From: Penicillus capitatus
Taxonomy: Eukaryota; Chlorophyta
DNA length: 64,000 nt
Direction of reading: 5' to 3'
NCBI GenBank assembly: GCA_965649825.1
Contig: OZ287704.1
Coordinates: 682,001-746,000 of the forward strand
Part shown: in pieces, positions 47,535 through 59,519 of the stretch
Position numbering within the stretch: the first letter of the stretch is position 1
Layout: every line of letters begins with the position of its first letter
Notes under the pieces: generated by a model
The model's database searches: none
The model's input: only the letters and a program-made list of their open reading frames with translations
Told to the model about the DNA's origin: nothing
Position numbers and translations under genes: made by a program

Positions 47535-50500
47535 ATGGAGCCACCCACAGCGCGACGAGGCGCCCTACTTTGCCTCATCTGTTTTTCTTTTCTCGCGGTA
47601 CTGCTGCCGCAAGCTACAGCAGAAGGTTTCCTTGCTGAAGAGATTCCACTCGAAATCGTTACCGTCACACCGTCGGCTCTTCTCGACGGCGGACGCGTTT
47701 CCGTTGAAGAAAAACAAACAATCACCGTACCCAAACGCACTTCTCTCGGAAAACAGTTGACCTTCGGTTATAATGGCTGCTTAGGCTGTCTTCAGCCGTC
47801 CCGTCATTGCGCTTGGGGCCGATTTCGGCGTCGAAGAATTGCCAGTCAATCTGGTTCCTTTCACGCTGTCGCCCGAAGTTCCCGGACGACTTCGCTGGGT
47901 AACGACCTATATCGCTCGATTCGATACGGACGAAAACTGGCCACTCGATCTTCATGTGACGCTAAAGTGGAATGCCGATCTCACGACATATGACGGTCGT
48001 GCTTCGGACATGTCCCTCGTGTGCTTATGGGCATGTCTACGATGCTGTAGGTGTCAAGCTGCTGCTTCCGAGTGGACCGACGGCACTTTTGAAAACGCCG
48101 TCGAATCGCATGTCCATTGAAGATATCGTCAGTCAGACGGCGAATAATCTTACCAGCAACAACTGGTCGGCATTCGACGGACTGGACTCTGATATTCTTC
48201 CGGAACGTGTTCAGGACGGTGCGCGCCCCGTTCATCTTCATCTACCAATCACTCTTCTATGGTTCTAGGTGTGATTGAACTGAAATTTGATGCGCCAGTG
48301 AATTTGGAAGTGTTGCAGCGGAATCTGAAAGCGAGTACCACAATAGTGGTCGAGGTGTCTAGATAGTGTGGTTGGTGCAGGTACGTCGTTACCTTACCCC
48401 GAACGACAAATCGGTGAAAGAACCGACAACCCTGAGGACATTCGTCAAGACATGTGATCCTGTGCGACCGATCCAAGATGCCGAAGAGAGCACCTGTGCC
48501 AATATCACCATTATCGCCGGACGCGTCCACGATGATACAAGGCACGTCCACATGAACGCGATACACTTAACAAAATTGACGATTCTTTGCTGTAGGTATG
48601 ACGTTTATATGGAGAAAGGCGTCAAGTACAGTGCACATCACGGGGCACTGAGGAAAGAGATGTCGGTGAGTTTTGGAGGCCTGCGCCCATTTAAACTGCC
48701 TTTCTATCTCTCCCGTCGTTCACTATCAACGAAGCTATTCGACATCTGGCTGCCGCACGGAACAGGCGTCGAACAGGATATCTTCGACATTCCCATCGTC
48801 CTGACCGACAGAGAGAACGGAACAGAGGTCGATCCCCGAGACGACCAGACATAATGGTGTGATCGGTATGGACGATAGGTTTTCTTCACAAGAGAAGAGA
48901 TAAGTCCATCTATTATGCGTCTAACAGCCGACGTTCATCCCGGGAAGAAATACAGGTGCATTTGACGATTTCTTTTTGGCGTGTTCATTGTTTGTGCAGG
49001 ATTCAGACGACTAACTCGACGGTGGCGCGAGATGGTTATGGACAGGAATTGGTGGCCACATCATTGAATTTCAAGACACAATCGATTCAAAACAGCTTCA
49101 GTCCCATGAGGTCTCAATATAATAACGAGATCGTTTTCGAGAAGGGGCAGAAATGGGGTTCCAATTTCGTACTGTTTACGAAGGGTGTGGCAAAGAAAAG
49201 GGAATGCAACACACTCAGTTTCTGGCCCATTGAGAATGTCACAGATGCAGCTGTGGTTGCTGTACACGGCTCTACATGGTCGTATGGCCGCAAGTCTATG
49301 GAGGACGCTCTAGGAGAGCCTATCCTGAAGGCAGAACCTTCTTTCGATGATCAACTGGGAAGCATCAACACCTACGACATGGGTCCTTTCATGAACAAGA
49401 CTGGCCTTGTCGCCGTCCAGCAGTGCAAAAAAAGAAGGTTCCCAAGCAGCAGTATCTCCCATATCGATCTGACAAATTCTGTGTGTTATATAGCTTTGGA
49501 TACAGATATAATTCTCTCTTGTCCGAGACAGACATCGCCGTTGCAGTCTTAACGTTCGAAATGAGAGAGGATGGACCATCTGCGTTCGCTTTTGTGACGG
49601 ACATGGCAACGGGGAAGCCCGTCAGCGATGCGTTTATTTCACCCTTTAAGGAAATCAGCAAAACTCTTGGTGTTCGTCAACTTGGCCCTCGTGTCAAGAC
49701 GAACGCCAGAGGAGTTGCACGGTTCACCATGGAGAGAACCTGGAATTCGAAAGTGGTTGTCGTCGAAGTGGACAGCCGTCTGACAGTTGTGCGTGACATC
49801 CGAGTCAACTGGATCAGAAGGGATACCATCTCTGATTTCTTGTATTTCGATAGAAAGCTGCTTCAGCCGAATGAGACGCTCTATGTGAAAGGCAAGGATA
49901 TTTTTCGCCCTTTCTTACACATCCTGTTCCATCCTGTGCAGGTTACATTCGCGAGAAGAACAAAACCGAATTCTCCGTTCGTGACAATCTCAATTTTCGA
50001 ATGGAAATTTACCCTCGCTTCGACAATGGCCCTAGAGCTATTAAAATCCCGCTGAATGTGTCTGGAGAGTATGGCAGTTTTGAGGCGAATGTGAAGATTC
50101 CAGAAGATGCCACATTGACGGAGTACTCCATTAGTGTCTCTCGCCACCAAAAATACGGCTCTTATCGCGGACGCAGCAAGAGCTTCACCGTCGGCGTTCC
50201 GAGAACACCGACTGTCGAGCTTGGAGTGAAGGCACCGAGGTGGGTTTCTCCAACTGGGGAAGCGTCTGTCACTGTCAAATCAGAAAGCTTCCTCGGTGCC
50301 TCTCTTGGCAATCAAGAGATTACAGTGGAGTGGAGTCTGTACTATGAAGCCGATGGCAAGGAGGTGGATCTCGATGAAACCGAAACCATCATCACGGACA
50401 ACAGTGGCACGGCTATCTTCACTTTAGACCTCTCCAAACTCCAACACGTTCCTCCAGTAGACAGTCGGATCTACTTTACCATACGTTGGGTTGGACCCAC

Positions 50501-53500
50501 CGGAGAGCTCATCGAAGAGACAGCGAACACAGAGATAGCGTGGGAAGATCTCTTCATCGCGCTGAGACGAACGGTATGGACAGAAGTGCCTCAGCAGCCG
50601 TTTGGTGTGTGGGTCGAACTGTCAGATCTAGACGGTGATGCTCTTCCAAAGGGAACGTACAAAGAAGCACAGATATACTTGAAGCAAGTGGCAGACGATG
50701 CCTTTTATGACGAGATGGATCGAGGATCTCTGGATGCAGCCGTCATTGAGACATGCACCTACCGATTCCATCACTCCGACCCCTGCCAGTTTAAGCTTCC
50801 GTCTATGAACGTTTTTGTCTTGGAAGCATGTATTACGCTCGAGCGTTTTGCTCTCTGTCGCCGGATTTCACTCGGCAGGCCAGAGACCAATTGGTCTGTT
50901 CGTCCATTGACGTCCTTCCTGCCGATGGGTATCTACACTGTCGATCAAAGTGCCTACAAAGCTGGAGACCCTTATGAAATCTTTTTCGACAATCCCTACG
51001 AGAATGCACACGCGATAATCGTGTGGGGCAACACAGAAGGCGTCCAGTATCGTGTCGAGAATCTCCCAGATCATCAGAGATCTTCTGTCGTTATCGAACT
51101 AGACGAAGTGTGCGAATACGGATGCTCCTTTGCAGCATCTGTGTCCATTCCACGCCAAACGACCGGTCTTGCCACGATGCTCACCGTTCCGATTTCCAAA
51201 CTACATGATCCAGCTATGCCACATACTGAATTCTGGCAATCCGACGTCCGTCTCGAACCCACCGAAGACAAAGACATTCAAATCGGTCTCAGCTTCCCTA
51301 AGGCCACTTCAGGCGACGTAGACGTTTTGCCACCTGGAGTAGTGACACGATTGGATGTCACTGTCGACCAGGACATGCCGACTGAAGTGACTGTTGTCAT
51401 AGTGGACAAAGCCATCCTCGAACTGATATCGAATCCTCTGCCTCGGATATCCGATTCCTTCGTGATTGACGCACTGTATAGATCTACCCACCAAACATCG
51501 ATCGACTACATGATATCACCTGGAGCGATTCAGGCGCTGTTAGAGAACTTCTCTGAGAAGAAGAAGATCAATGCTTGGTTTAACATCCACTCTGATGTAA
51601 GCCTTCAGTATAGTTTTGTCATCTGAAGCTGTGTTCTGTGGTACAGCTGCACAGGACTTCCTCTTCTTATGATATAGACGCCACGATAGATGCCTATCTT
51701 GAACAGCTGTCGCAGTACATCACCGTCCATCCTGTCAACGATTACGAACCCTCCTACGGGTATGGTTTATAAAGTCATCCAGACGATATGGAACCACAAT
51801 GCCAAATGTATCCGGACTAGGGTGACTTATGGAAGTGGGTACGCATACTACGACACTGAAGATATTTATGCATCCTTTACTACAGCAGAATTTGATCTAG
51901 AAGTTGGCGTAGAAGCTTATGAGGAAGCGACTATTCAAGCTCGTTCAGTAATAGCTTCTGCCAGACGAGAAGAAAAACCTCCCGCTCCGGTTGTCATCGG
52001 CGATGTGCGCTTAGAGTCGGAGTTCAGACCAAATGTCCTTTTCCATACTGAGATCGCCGAGGAAGGAAAGCTGTCCATCGAATTTGACACCCCGATCAAC
52101 TTGGGAACATTCGTCGTTCGTGCCCTTGCAGCATCCAACGAATCTGTTTTTGGAAGTGCAGAGACAGAGGTCGTCATAAGAAGAGACATCTCGGTCACAC
52201 CCTCTGTACCGAGATTCGTCCGTGTCAATGATGATTTCGACGCCGGTATTGTCGTGACGAACACAGGATCTCCAAAAGAGAAGATAACTGTCAGCGTCGA
52301 CACCGAAGGCCCCTTGCTTGTCATCGGTCGTCACGAGATCAGTGTTCGCACCGGCCAAGACAAACAAGAGTCTGTGCGGTTTCAATTCCGAGCTCAGAAA
52401 CTGGGCAATGCGACATTGACTTTCACAGCCGTCGACAAGCACGGCAATCGTGATGGTGTTCAAGTCTCGCTCCCCATTGAGGGACCACAGGAGTCTGTCG
52501 TCGTCGCAACATCTTTCGTTCTCGCAGCATCCGACACTCGATCCGGTACATCTCAAGAAGGACTCGATCTTCCAGAAGCCGTTCCTGGTAGCGGGACGAT
52601 CGAAATGACGGCAGGCGTTGGTCAGCAGCCAGCCGTTCTGAGCCTTGCCGAACAGCTGATCAAGCGAGATCCCGGTGTAACCTGTCCTTACACAGGTGGA
52701 TATCTCCTCAGTATCACTCTCATTCCGGCTATCATCAATCCCTATTCTCCCTGGGGAGAAGCATCTGGTCAGGAGGCGTTGACGAAGATGGTGATCGATG
52801 CCTTTCAAGTGGCGACGGATTTAATCTCTGTTGGCAAGGACAAAATGACACGTTCGTATCTTGGTCTGCTGCATTACCTTCCCTGTCCTCAACACAGATC
52901 ACAGTTTACACCGTCTCTAACGCTCCGGGACAACACAGAAGCTGTGTGGCTCTTCGATCAAGTTCAAGACCAGTACACGGATCACCCAGTGAAGATTGTG
53001 CGTCAGAAGATCGAGGATTTGGAAACGGCCAGAAAGGTGTGGGGCAAAGCAGCAGAGCGGCTCTGTGTGGAAGAGGCTAAAGACTCTCGAAAAAAGCTGG
53101 AGTTTCCTCTCGATCTGCACTCGGTTGCCCGGTGCCGCGCGGCACTGGGAACATCGTGGGAACCGGGCACCAATGTCCCCGATCAGATTCGGAAGGACCT
53201 TTCGATGAGTCGTCTGGAGAACAGTTTTAGTCGCATGGGATTGGAAGCCCAGGCATTGTACATTCTCACTCGCCTTAAAGCAACACCAGAGCATCCCGAC
53301 ATTGCCAAAGCAGTCCGAGAATGGACTGGTCTCTATCGAGTGACCGGCAGAACCGCCTACATCTCAGCTTATGAAGGAGCAGCCACTCCTGCCAGTATTC
53401 TGGCGAATGCCCTTATTCTGATGGCCATGACACGCGTCGGCGAGATTGGACAGCTGCTGCCCAAGCTTGCCACCTACGTTGCAGCTCCAGTGGGCGACTA

Positions 53501-54456
53501 CTATGGCTTTAGCTACTTCGGCAATTACGATATGGCTGTTGCCATGACTGCCCTCGTCGTCTACGACGATTCTCGAAACAACACGCAGCCAGATATCGAT
53601 TTCGAAGCCTTCAGTGGAGACGTCACACTTTTAGAGGTATCTGCCGTCAATGCATATATATCGTCATGCATTCTCACTCTTTCTGCAGGAAACTTTCGAT
53701 GAAGACTCATCGGCTATCGCCCAATCCACGACAGACTGGGATACCCTGGGCGATGAACCTGCCCCCATCAATTTTCGTGTGCAAGGATCTGGTGAAGTCA
53801 GTGTGGCCGTCGCACTCAATTTCATCCCAGCGGAAATTCTCCCCTTCCCTTCTTACAGAGGAATCTTCGTCCAGCGTTCCATACAGTTGGCAGATGACGC
53901 CGAAAACGGCGATTCTCTCTTGGCGGTCCCCCACGGAAGTATCGTCTTCGTCAAGGTGCAGTTCATGACACCAGATAGCCTGCAAGGAACGATCGTACGG
54001 GTTCTGATGCCTGCTGGACTGGAGCCTCTCGATCCAAACATCTTCGATGGCCCATCGCAATGTCCTGTGCCTTTTTTCGGATCCCTATCATTCTACTATC
54101 CGTTCCCATGCCCGTTCCAACAGACCCGACCCGAAGTGGTATCATTCGAGTTCGATTCCGTCCGTGCCGGGACACACTCCGTCGTTTTCAGAGCAGTCGC
54201 CGTGACAAGAGGTCACTTCACATTGCCGCCCACTCGCGTCTTTGTCAGAGATCAACCTGAGGTCATGGGACTCAGCAGTGCCGGTAGTTTCGAAGTGTGT
54301 GACGATGACTGCGATCCAGTCTTCGACAAGGAGTCGATCGAGGCTAAGAGCTGCCCGGATGACTGCAATGGCAATGGATCGTGCAATGTGAAGGAAGGCG
54401 CGTGTGTTTGCTTCAGGGGCTTCTATGGCAAAACCTGCAATCAGACGGCGTCATGA
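47535..54456 (+). CDS. Secreted alpha-2-macroglobulin-like protein with EGF-like end
   Basis: Alpha-2-macroglobulins trap proteases by a bait region and a thioester. ATG 47535 opens a signal peptide (LLCLICFSFLAVLLPQ). Repeated MG beta-domains follow. TEVTVVIVDKAILELIS marks the classic A2M segment, GTFVVRALAASNESVFGSAE and SVTPSVPRFVRVNDDF are of the bacterial-type A2M, and the alpha-helical thioester domain (52.6-53.6 kb) ends with LATYVAAPVGDYYGF. At the thioester site the Cys is kept (DPGVTCPYTG) but the E-Q partner is absent, so no thioester can form. The receptor-like domain precedes an EGF-like module (CPDDCNGNGSC, CVCFRGFYGKTC). At least nine introns, mostly in the first 2.5 kb; some joins at 48.3-49.0 kb remain unresolved. 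Rare in green algae; defence or surface function is inferred. Confidence 0.78.
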
Positions 54457-55403
54457 ATGGACCTCAAGCAAAGCTGTTGACCATCAGGCCGCGATGGAAA
54501 CGGCCAAATGTTTTATTGCAAGGCCAGTACGTCTCTATACAAATGTCTGATTTCTGCTGAAACGTCTTCTGCTGTTTAATGGATCTCTCATTGTTATCTC
54601 TGTTATGCACGCTCCATTTAACAGCATGTCTGAGATGACGGCATCCGTTTGTCGATCGATGTGGAGGTGGTGGTGATGTCGATGCATGCATGAAGTTGCA
54701 TGGCGTTTTCGAAACTGCTTTCCGCCGCCACGCAGCTACGGTCACGTTGTCCTGCCGCCTGGTAGCTTCTGCGTCGTAACCTAACTGTGGGCAACGAACC
54801 GCGGCTCCTGTCACATCAGTATAATGAAAAATGACGTCTTCGGCGTGCCGTTTCTGATCGAGAGAGCAATGTCGGTCCTCTTGATCACCGTTTCGCTTGT
54901 CGACGGCGCGTTTCGAGCAGGCATAGATATAAGCAGAAGTCATAGGATATTTGTTCAGAATGTGATGAATGCTAGAGAAATGCGAACATCTGCACATAAG
55001 CCACGGACTTCAGCTGTTCCTGTGCATCAGAGCATCGATACAATCAATCTTCCTTCCTCTTTCCAAAATCGTCGTAGGACACGCCAAACATGTACAAACC
55101 AAATCCAAGATAACGTAAACTATAACACCGCTCCAGTACGTACGGTATGCACGGCTTTGCAACCACTTAAACGGATTCGGCGAAGAATCACAAAACAAAG
55201 TCCAAGAGCTTTCGACGTCATACGGTAACGTCAACCATACCCAAAGCAAGCGGCTATGACCAATTACTGCACATAGGCAATCATTCGACAGAAAGAATGG
55301 TACGACAGACAGAGGTCAGTCAACATCAAATAGGTGTGTGTATGGTATGTACCAGAGGTAAGGATGGGAGATTATTATAAAGACGTAAAGCGAAAAATGT
55401 CAG
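54457..55403. other. Intergenic region between convergent genes
   Basis: This is nearly 950 bp between the macroglobulin stop and the kinase stop, long for this window. It holds GTCACATCA at 54810-54818. Open frames on both strands (54464-54997 minus, 54824-55228 plus, 55010-55249 minus) exist, and the last encodes one hydrophobic helix (WSGVIVYVILDLVCTCLACP), but none shows family features or clean splice joins. Confidence 0.35.
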
Positions 55404-56439
55404 TCACAGATGATCTGAAGCCAGCCAGGGATGGCACAAAAGACTTGAAGCCGTGGCCCTGTCATTGGGGTCTTTCTGAAAGATCTTAGAAAGAAAATCC
55501 AATCCCTCGGCAGAGACCTGCCCCGAGGTTTCCAGTTGCTGAAGTGGTGTGGAGAGACACGCTCCGGAGAAATGCTCTTCATGGGCACGCATCATCTTCT
55601 CCGGAGATTCGGACACAAATGGCAGCATCCCTGTAAGTGCCTCCACCAACACAGCACCCAGACTCCACACATCAATCTTCTCGTTGTAACTTGGAAGATC
55701 CATTTCGCCCACTCCTTGGCTCAGTACAACACGAAAGATTTCTTCCGGGGTGGGTTTGGTGACAACTTCGGGTGCCATATAGGACAGTGTGCCTTCTCTG
55801 TCCGTAAATGTATCGCGACCAATCACACCGGCGACATAGAAGTCACAGAGGTGCGCCTTGCATTGGTCATCAAAAAGAATGTGCTCAGGTTTGATGTCTC
55901 GATGCACCAATCCGGATGCATGGAGATTTGAAAGAATCTTGATCAGGGGACGTGCCACATATTTTACGCACTCTTTTTCGGTTAAGACGCCGCCTCGATC
56001 ATCCATGAATGCCATTAATGACCCCATCGAGCATTCTTTGAGTTTCAATAGGATCAGGCGGTCGTCTTCGAACACGTCCAGAAATTCCACCGTTCCATAC
56101 CTAAGGCAGCACCCACGATCGACTCCAGACTTCATGCGCAAAGACTGGTGTACACACTTGCTGCCGGTTCTAAGAATGTCAATCTCTTTAGCGACATCGT
56201 CCAATTGGCTGGGACTCAGCTGTCGTTTCTCATAGAGTTTAAAAATCACCGCCTTGTACGTGGTTTTCTCTTCAGCCTTTAGGATACGTGCATGACTACA
56301 GCACACATATTCCTCTATATCTTCTCGATGTCCATCACAAATGCACGCACCTCCCACGATGCAGAGTTCGGAAGTTCGTGTATCCTTTCAGGAGACTCGC
56401 CAGCGGATAGGAGGGATTCGTGAATATATCGAACGACAT
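55404..56439 (-). CDS. Divergent serine/threonine protein kinase
   Basis: A kinase-fold protein with unusual motifs. Starting from ATG 56439, a 55-nt intron (near 56285-56339) joins LHRG to SHARILKA, placing a loop where the Gly-rich GxGxxG should be; only one Gly remains. The likely ATP Lys is in TYKAVIFKLY. An in-frame 57-nt intron removes the stretch before YGTVEFLDVF. The catalytic loop reads HRDIKPEHILF (His for the usual Asn), the metal site DFY in place of DFG, and the activation segment EGTLSYMAPEVV is normal. WSLGAVLVEALTGMLPF and RATASSLLCHPWL complete the C-lobe. Similarity to calcium-dependent/calmodulin kinases is general only. Activity is uncertain; pseudokinase status is possible. 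Confidence 0.75.
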
Positions 56440-57138
56440 ACGGTATACCGTGTTTGGACCGATGTCTAAAGAATAGCTCGTCGTTGTTAAATCAATAGCA
56501 GACCGACGACCGCCGCGTGACCTTATTACATCTGTTTCTTCCGCCCTGCACAAACATACGCATCTAGGGCTTTGCAACGAAGCGCCCGCTTACGTTTCTC
56601 GTGTTTCGGCGACGTCGAATACGCAGCTTTCAAACGGCTCGAGCTTTGTCGCCGGGGTTGTGGTAGGTCGTGCGGCAAAGCTCAGAGCAGAACCTGCGCT
56701 GCTGTCTCGCACGCGAGAGCCAAAGAATCGTAGCCAGAACATCGATAGCAAGAACGATGGGTAAATGACGCAAAGATCTGAGTATCAGCGCCGTTCCTTC
56801 AGGCGCAAAAAATCGAGTCGCAATCACCGGGACGAATAGTGACGGGTGGACATACCTTTGTCTTGAAGAATGGCGACGCGACAAGAATTTTAAAACAAAG
56901 TGTCAGAGCGCGCTTAAAAAGGAGAAGATTGCGTGGTTGTAGACGTTGACAGAGAAAAGGTAAGTCATCAAATCAACCGTATTGTACGGGTCGATGTGTC
57001 CTCGACGGCATTTCTTGGTAAGACGACATCGAGGCATATCGTGAAGTCGATCGTGAACGTCAGCGATCGATCGTACGTTTGACGAACGGCCTGCTGTATG
57101 CGAGGCATATGATTCAGAAGAGCTGAAACGAAGCAACG
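56440..57138. promoter_or_regulatory. Divergent intergenic region, kinase / FAD monooxygenase
   Basis: This 700-bp gap lies between two divergent starts. Minus-strand open frames (56630-57526) lack an ATG or family features. It is Arg-codon and CGA/TCG rich near 57,000-57,130, where the direct repeat-like string CGATCGATCGT occurs. Confidence 0.35.
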
Positions 57139-59199
57139 ATGAATGGCGGCGGAGTGGTGACTCGCGGCATACGGCAACCGCTGTCTCGACCGACGGGCGT
57201 TTCGGGACGACTGCATCGACGAGGCAGCGAAAACGCAATGGTGCTGTCTTCCCGCGATCGGTGAGAGAGCTCTCGATACGATATTCGACACCGATCATCT
57301 GCTGTGGCAGAGAGATGCCATGGTCGAGGCGCTGCACCCGAGTGAGGACACTAGTGGAGACCGATATCGCATCGGAAACGCAGTAGTGACGCACATCTTC
57401 AAGATGAAAGAAGCGTGAGATGTCTGGCAGAGATATGCGAGATGGGAGCGCGAAGTATTTGGGGAAGAAGGCAGTCGTTGTGGGTGCTGGGCCAGCTGGC
57501 GGAATCGCAGCAGCCTTTTTAGCCAAAGAAGGATTTGATGTGACGGTTTGGAAGAACCTCGAGTATCTATGTTCAAGAGACAGATTGGATGGATGGATCT
57601 CTAGGTCTTTGAACAGAGAGGTGACCCATCCGTCACATCATGTCCTAGTCATCGCAGCAACCTTATCCTCTTACGTTCAAGAACGGCAGATGTCATGCGG
57701 GAGGTCGGCGTCGAGATGCCTTCCGAACCCGGTGTCTTCTACAAAGACATGCATCTCTACTTAGGTCCTCTCTTCTGGCAGGGATGGATGTTCATATGTG
57801 ATGATGCCACAGGGACGACGATTCTGTTGAAGGGTCGTAAGATGACGGTGGAATCGATGATGGATCCCAACAGACCTGGGTTTCAAGCAGAGCGTGGCAG
57901 CATCACCGTGGCAATTCTGGATTCTGTTCGACGTCGCTATGCGGAGCACATCGCTTTTCATTTCAACCACCGATGCACCGTACAGATGTCGGTGTACAGG
58001 GTCCGGCGTGAGAGTGCTGTTTTGTCAGGGCGTTGCGTTTGATGAACAGAGAGTGATGTTTGAAGATGATCATGGAAAGCATGTCTCAGCATCGTACGAT
58101 TTGCTCATTGCTGCGGACGGTGTACACTCACAGATCCGCCAAGGACTTCAGCAATTTGACGCGACACTTGATGTACGTGCGTATGAGAGCACACGTGGCT
58201 ACAAGTCCTTACGAAACCTTGGCGTTCTCAATGACAAAGGTGTGACCTTTGATATCATGCATTTGGGCATATTAGTTAGCGTATATGTTGGCAGATCCAT
58301 TCATGAAAATGGTGAAGCCAGGTTGGCATGTGTTAGTTCCGCCAAAGAACACACGTTACACAACGCCACAGTCTAAGGGTGCTTATCTCTCACTCTACCA
58401 GTTGGACAATGGAGCTGTCCATGGATTGCTGGTTGCTGCCTCGTTGTTTTTTGAAGAGATCAAGGGCCACGAAAAGGAATGGGCAGAAGCTGCACTGCCG
58501 CCAGATTTTCCTACGGTACCCACTGGCCACGATGCCTGCGATCAGCACATAACGCAGTGCAGGAATGGAAGGATCGAATCAGCAAACAGCTCATCGACAT
58601 TCCCTACACACGCATCTCGACAGTTCATATGGTGTCCAAGCTTTGTGGACCGAGAACGATTCTCTTGGGCGATTCAGGTCACAGTGTGACACCTAGCCTC
58701 TCCATTGGGTACTCATGCACTTTGCCTGGACATTGCCCTGCAGAATCCGTCTGTTATGAGGGCGAATATGGCCATTACAGATGGCAAGGCACTGCACAGG
58801 GCATTAGAGACAGCAGACGGTGATCCGGATGCCGTGGCTCAAATCTTTAACAGTCAGCGAAGAGAAGACATCCGACATCAACAACACCTACAAATGGCGC
58901 GTGCTGTTGTGCCGATCGATGGCAGGAGATGTTGTTCGGTGCAGGTCCTGTCGAGTTTTGGAGTAGAGTTGCCACAAAAGTATCGAGTACTGCGATCGCT
59001 GGCAAAAATCCACACGATCTTCTGCACCCTTGGACACTTGATTGCACCCTGGCTGATTCCGATGCAAGTGGCCCATCGCTTCCAGTATGAGTTGGTGACG
59101 GCCAAGCAGGCACTCAACATTCTGAAACGGGATGCCCTAATCCTTGCAAGTACGACTGCTATCACATTCTCTTCTCGGTATGAGGCTTGCCATATCTAG
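57139..59199 (+). CDS. Plastid FAD-dependent monooxygenase (KMO-like)
   Basis: A group A flavin hydroxylase. ATG 57139 gives a transit peptide (RGIRQPLSRPTGVSGRLHRR). Two introns (51 nt near 57263 and 48 nt near 57388) lead to the Rossmann motif AVVVGAGPAGGIAAAFLAKE. Further signposts: YDLLIAADGVHSQIR (the DG motif) and LLGDSGHSVTPSLSIG (the GD motif for FAD ribose), then ALCLDIALQNPS. An 86-nt intron near 57562-57647 has GTCACATCATG before its acceptor; a 49-nt one lies near 57988. At about 58690-58716 the frame jumps by one base inside the conserved GD block, with no intron of normal size to explain it. Substrate unknown; kynurenine 3-monooxygenase and zeaxanthin epoxidase are related families. 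Confidence 0.72.
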
Positions 59200-59519
59200 C
59201 GGCTCTACTGACAGCTCTCTTCTTCTTTGTCAAACGTGTTTTGCTACCAGTCCTCAAGAATGCCTTACCCCGTTTTTGGATGGGATGATTCGGAAGGCGA
59301 TTGATTCGGTTTTTGACCTTTTTTGCTAAGACGGAGAAAATGTGTTCGAGACCAAACCACTCAATCATTTGTTGTGTTTAAACAAACAAGTGTGCCGTCA
59401 TTCTCATATATTTGCCGGGCGGTGTGCCAAGCAAATCATTCGGCGTTTTCTGCTGCCCCTTCCAGAACAGACTTGAAGAAATGAAGAACCGTGCAAGGAT
59501 GGGTGGAACAGATTGCTCT
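59200..59519. other. Intergenic region between convergent genes
   Basis: This 320-bp gap holds the 3' UTRs of the FAD monooxygenase and the glucan water dikinase, which converge. I see nothing else supported. Confidence 0.35.

Noticed and set aside
57420-57460. ATG 57420 as start of the FAD monooxygenase
   Set aside because: It lies within a clean 48-nt intron; upstream exons from ATG 57139 provide a transit peptide in phase.
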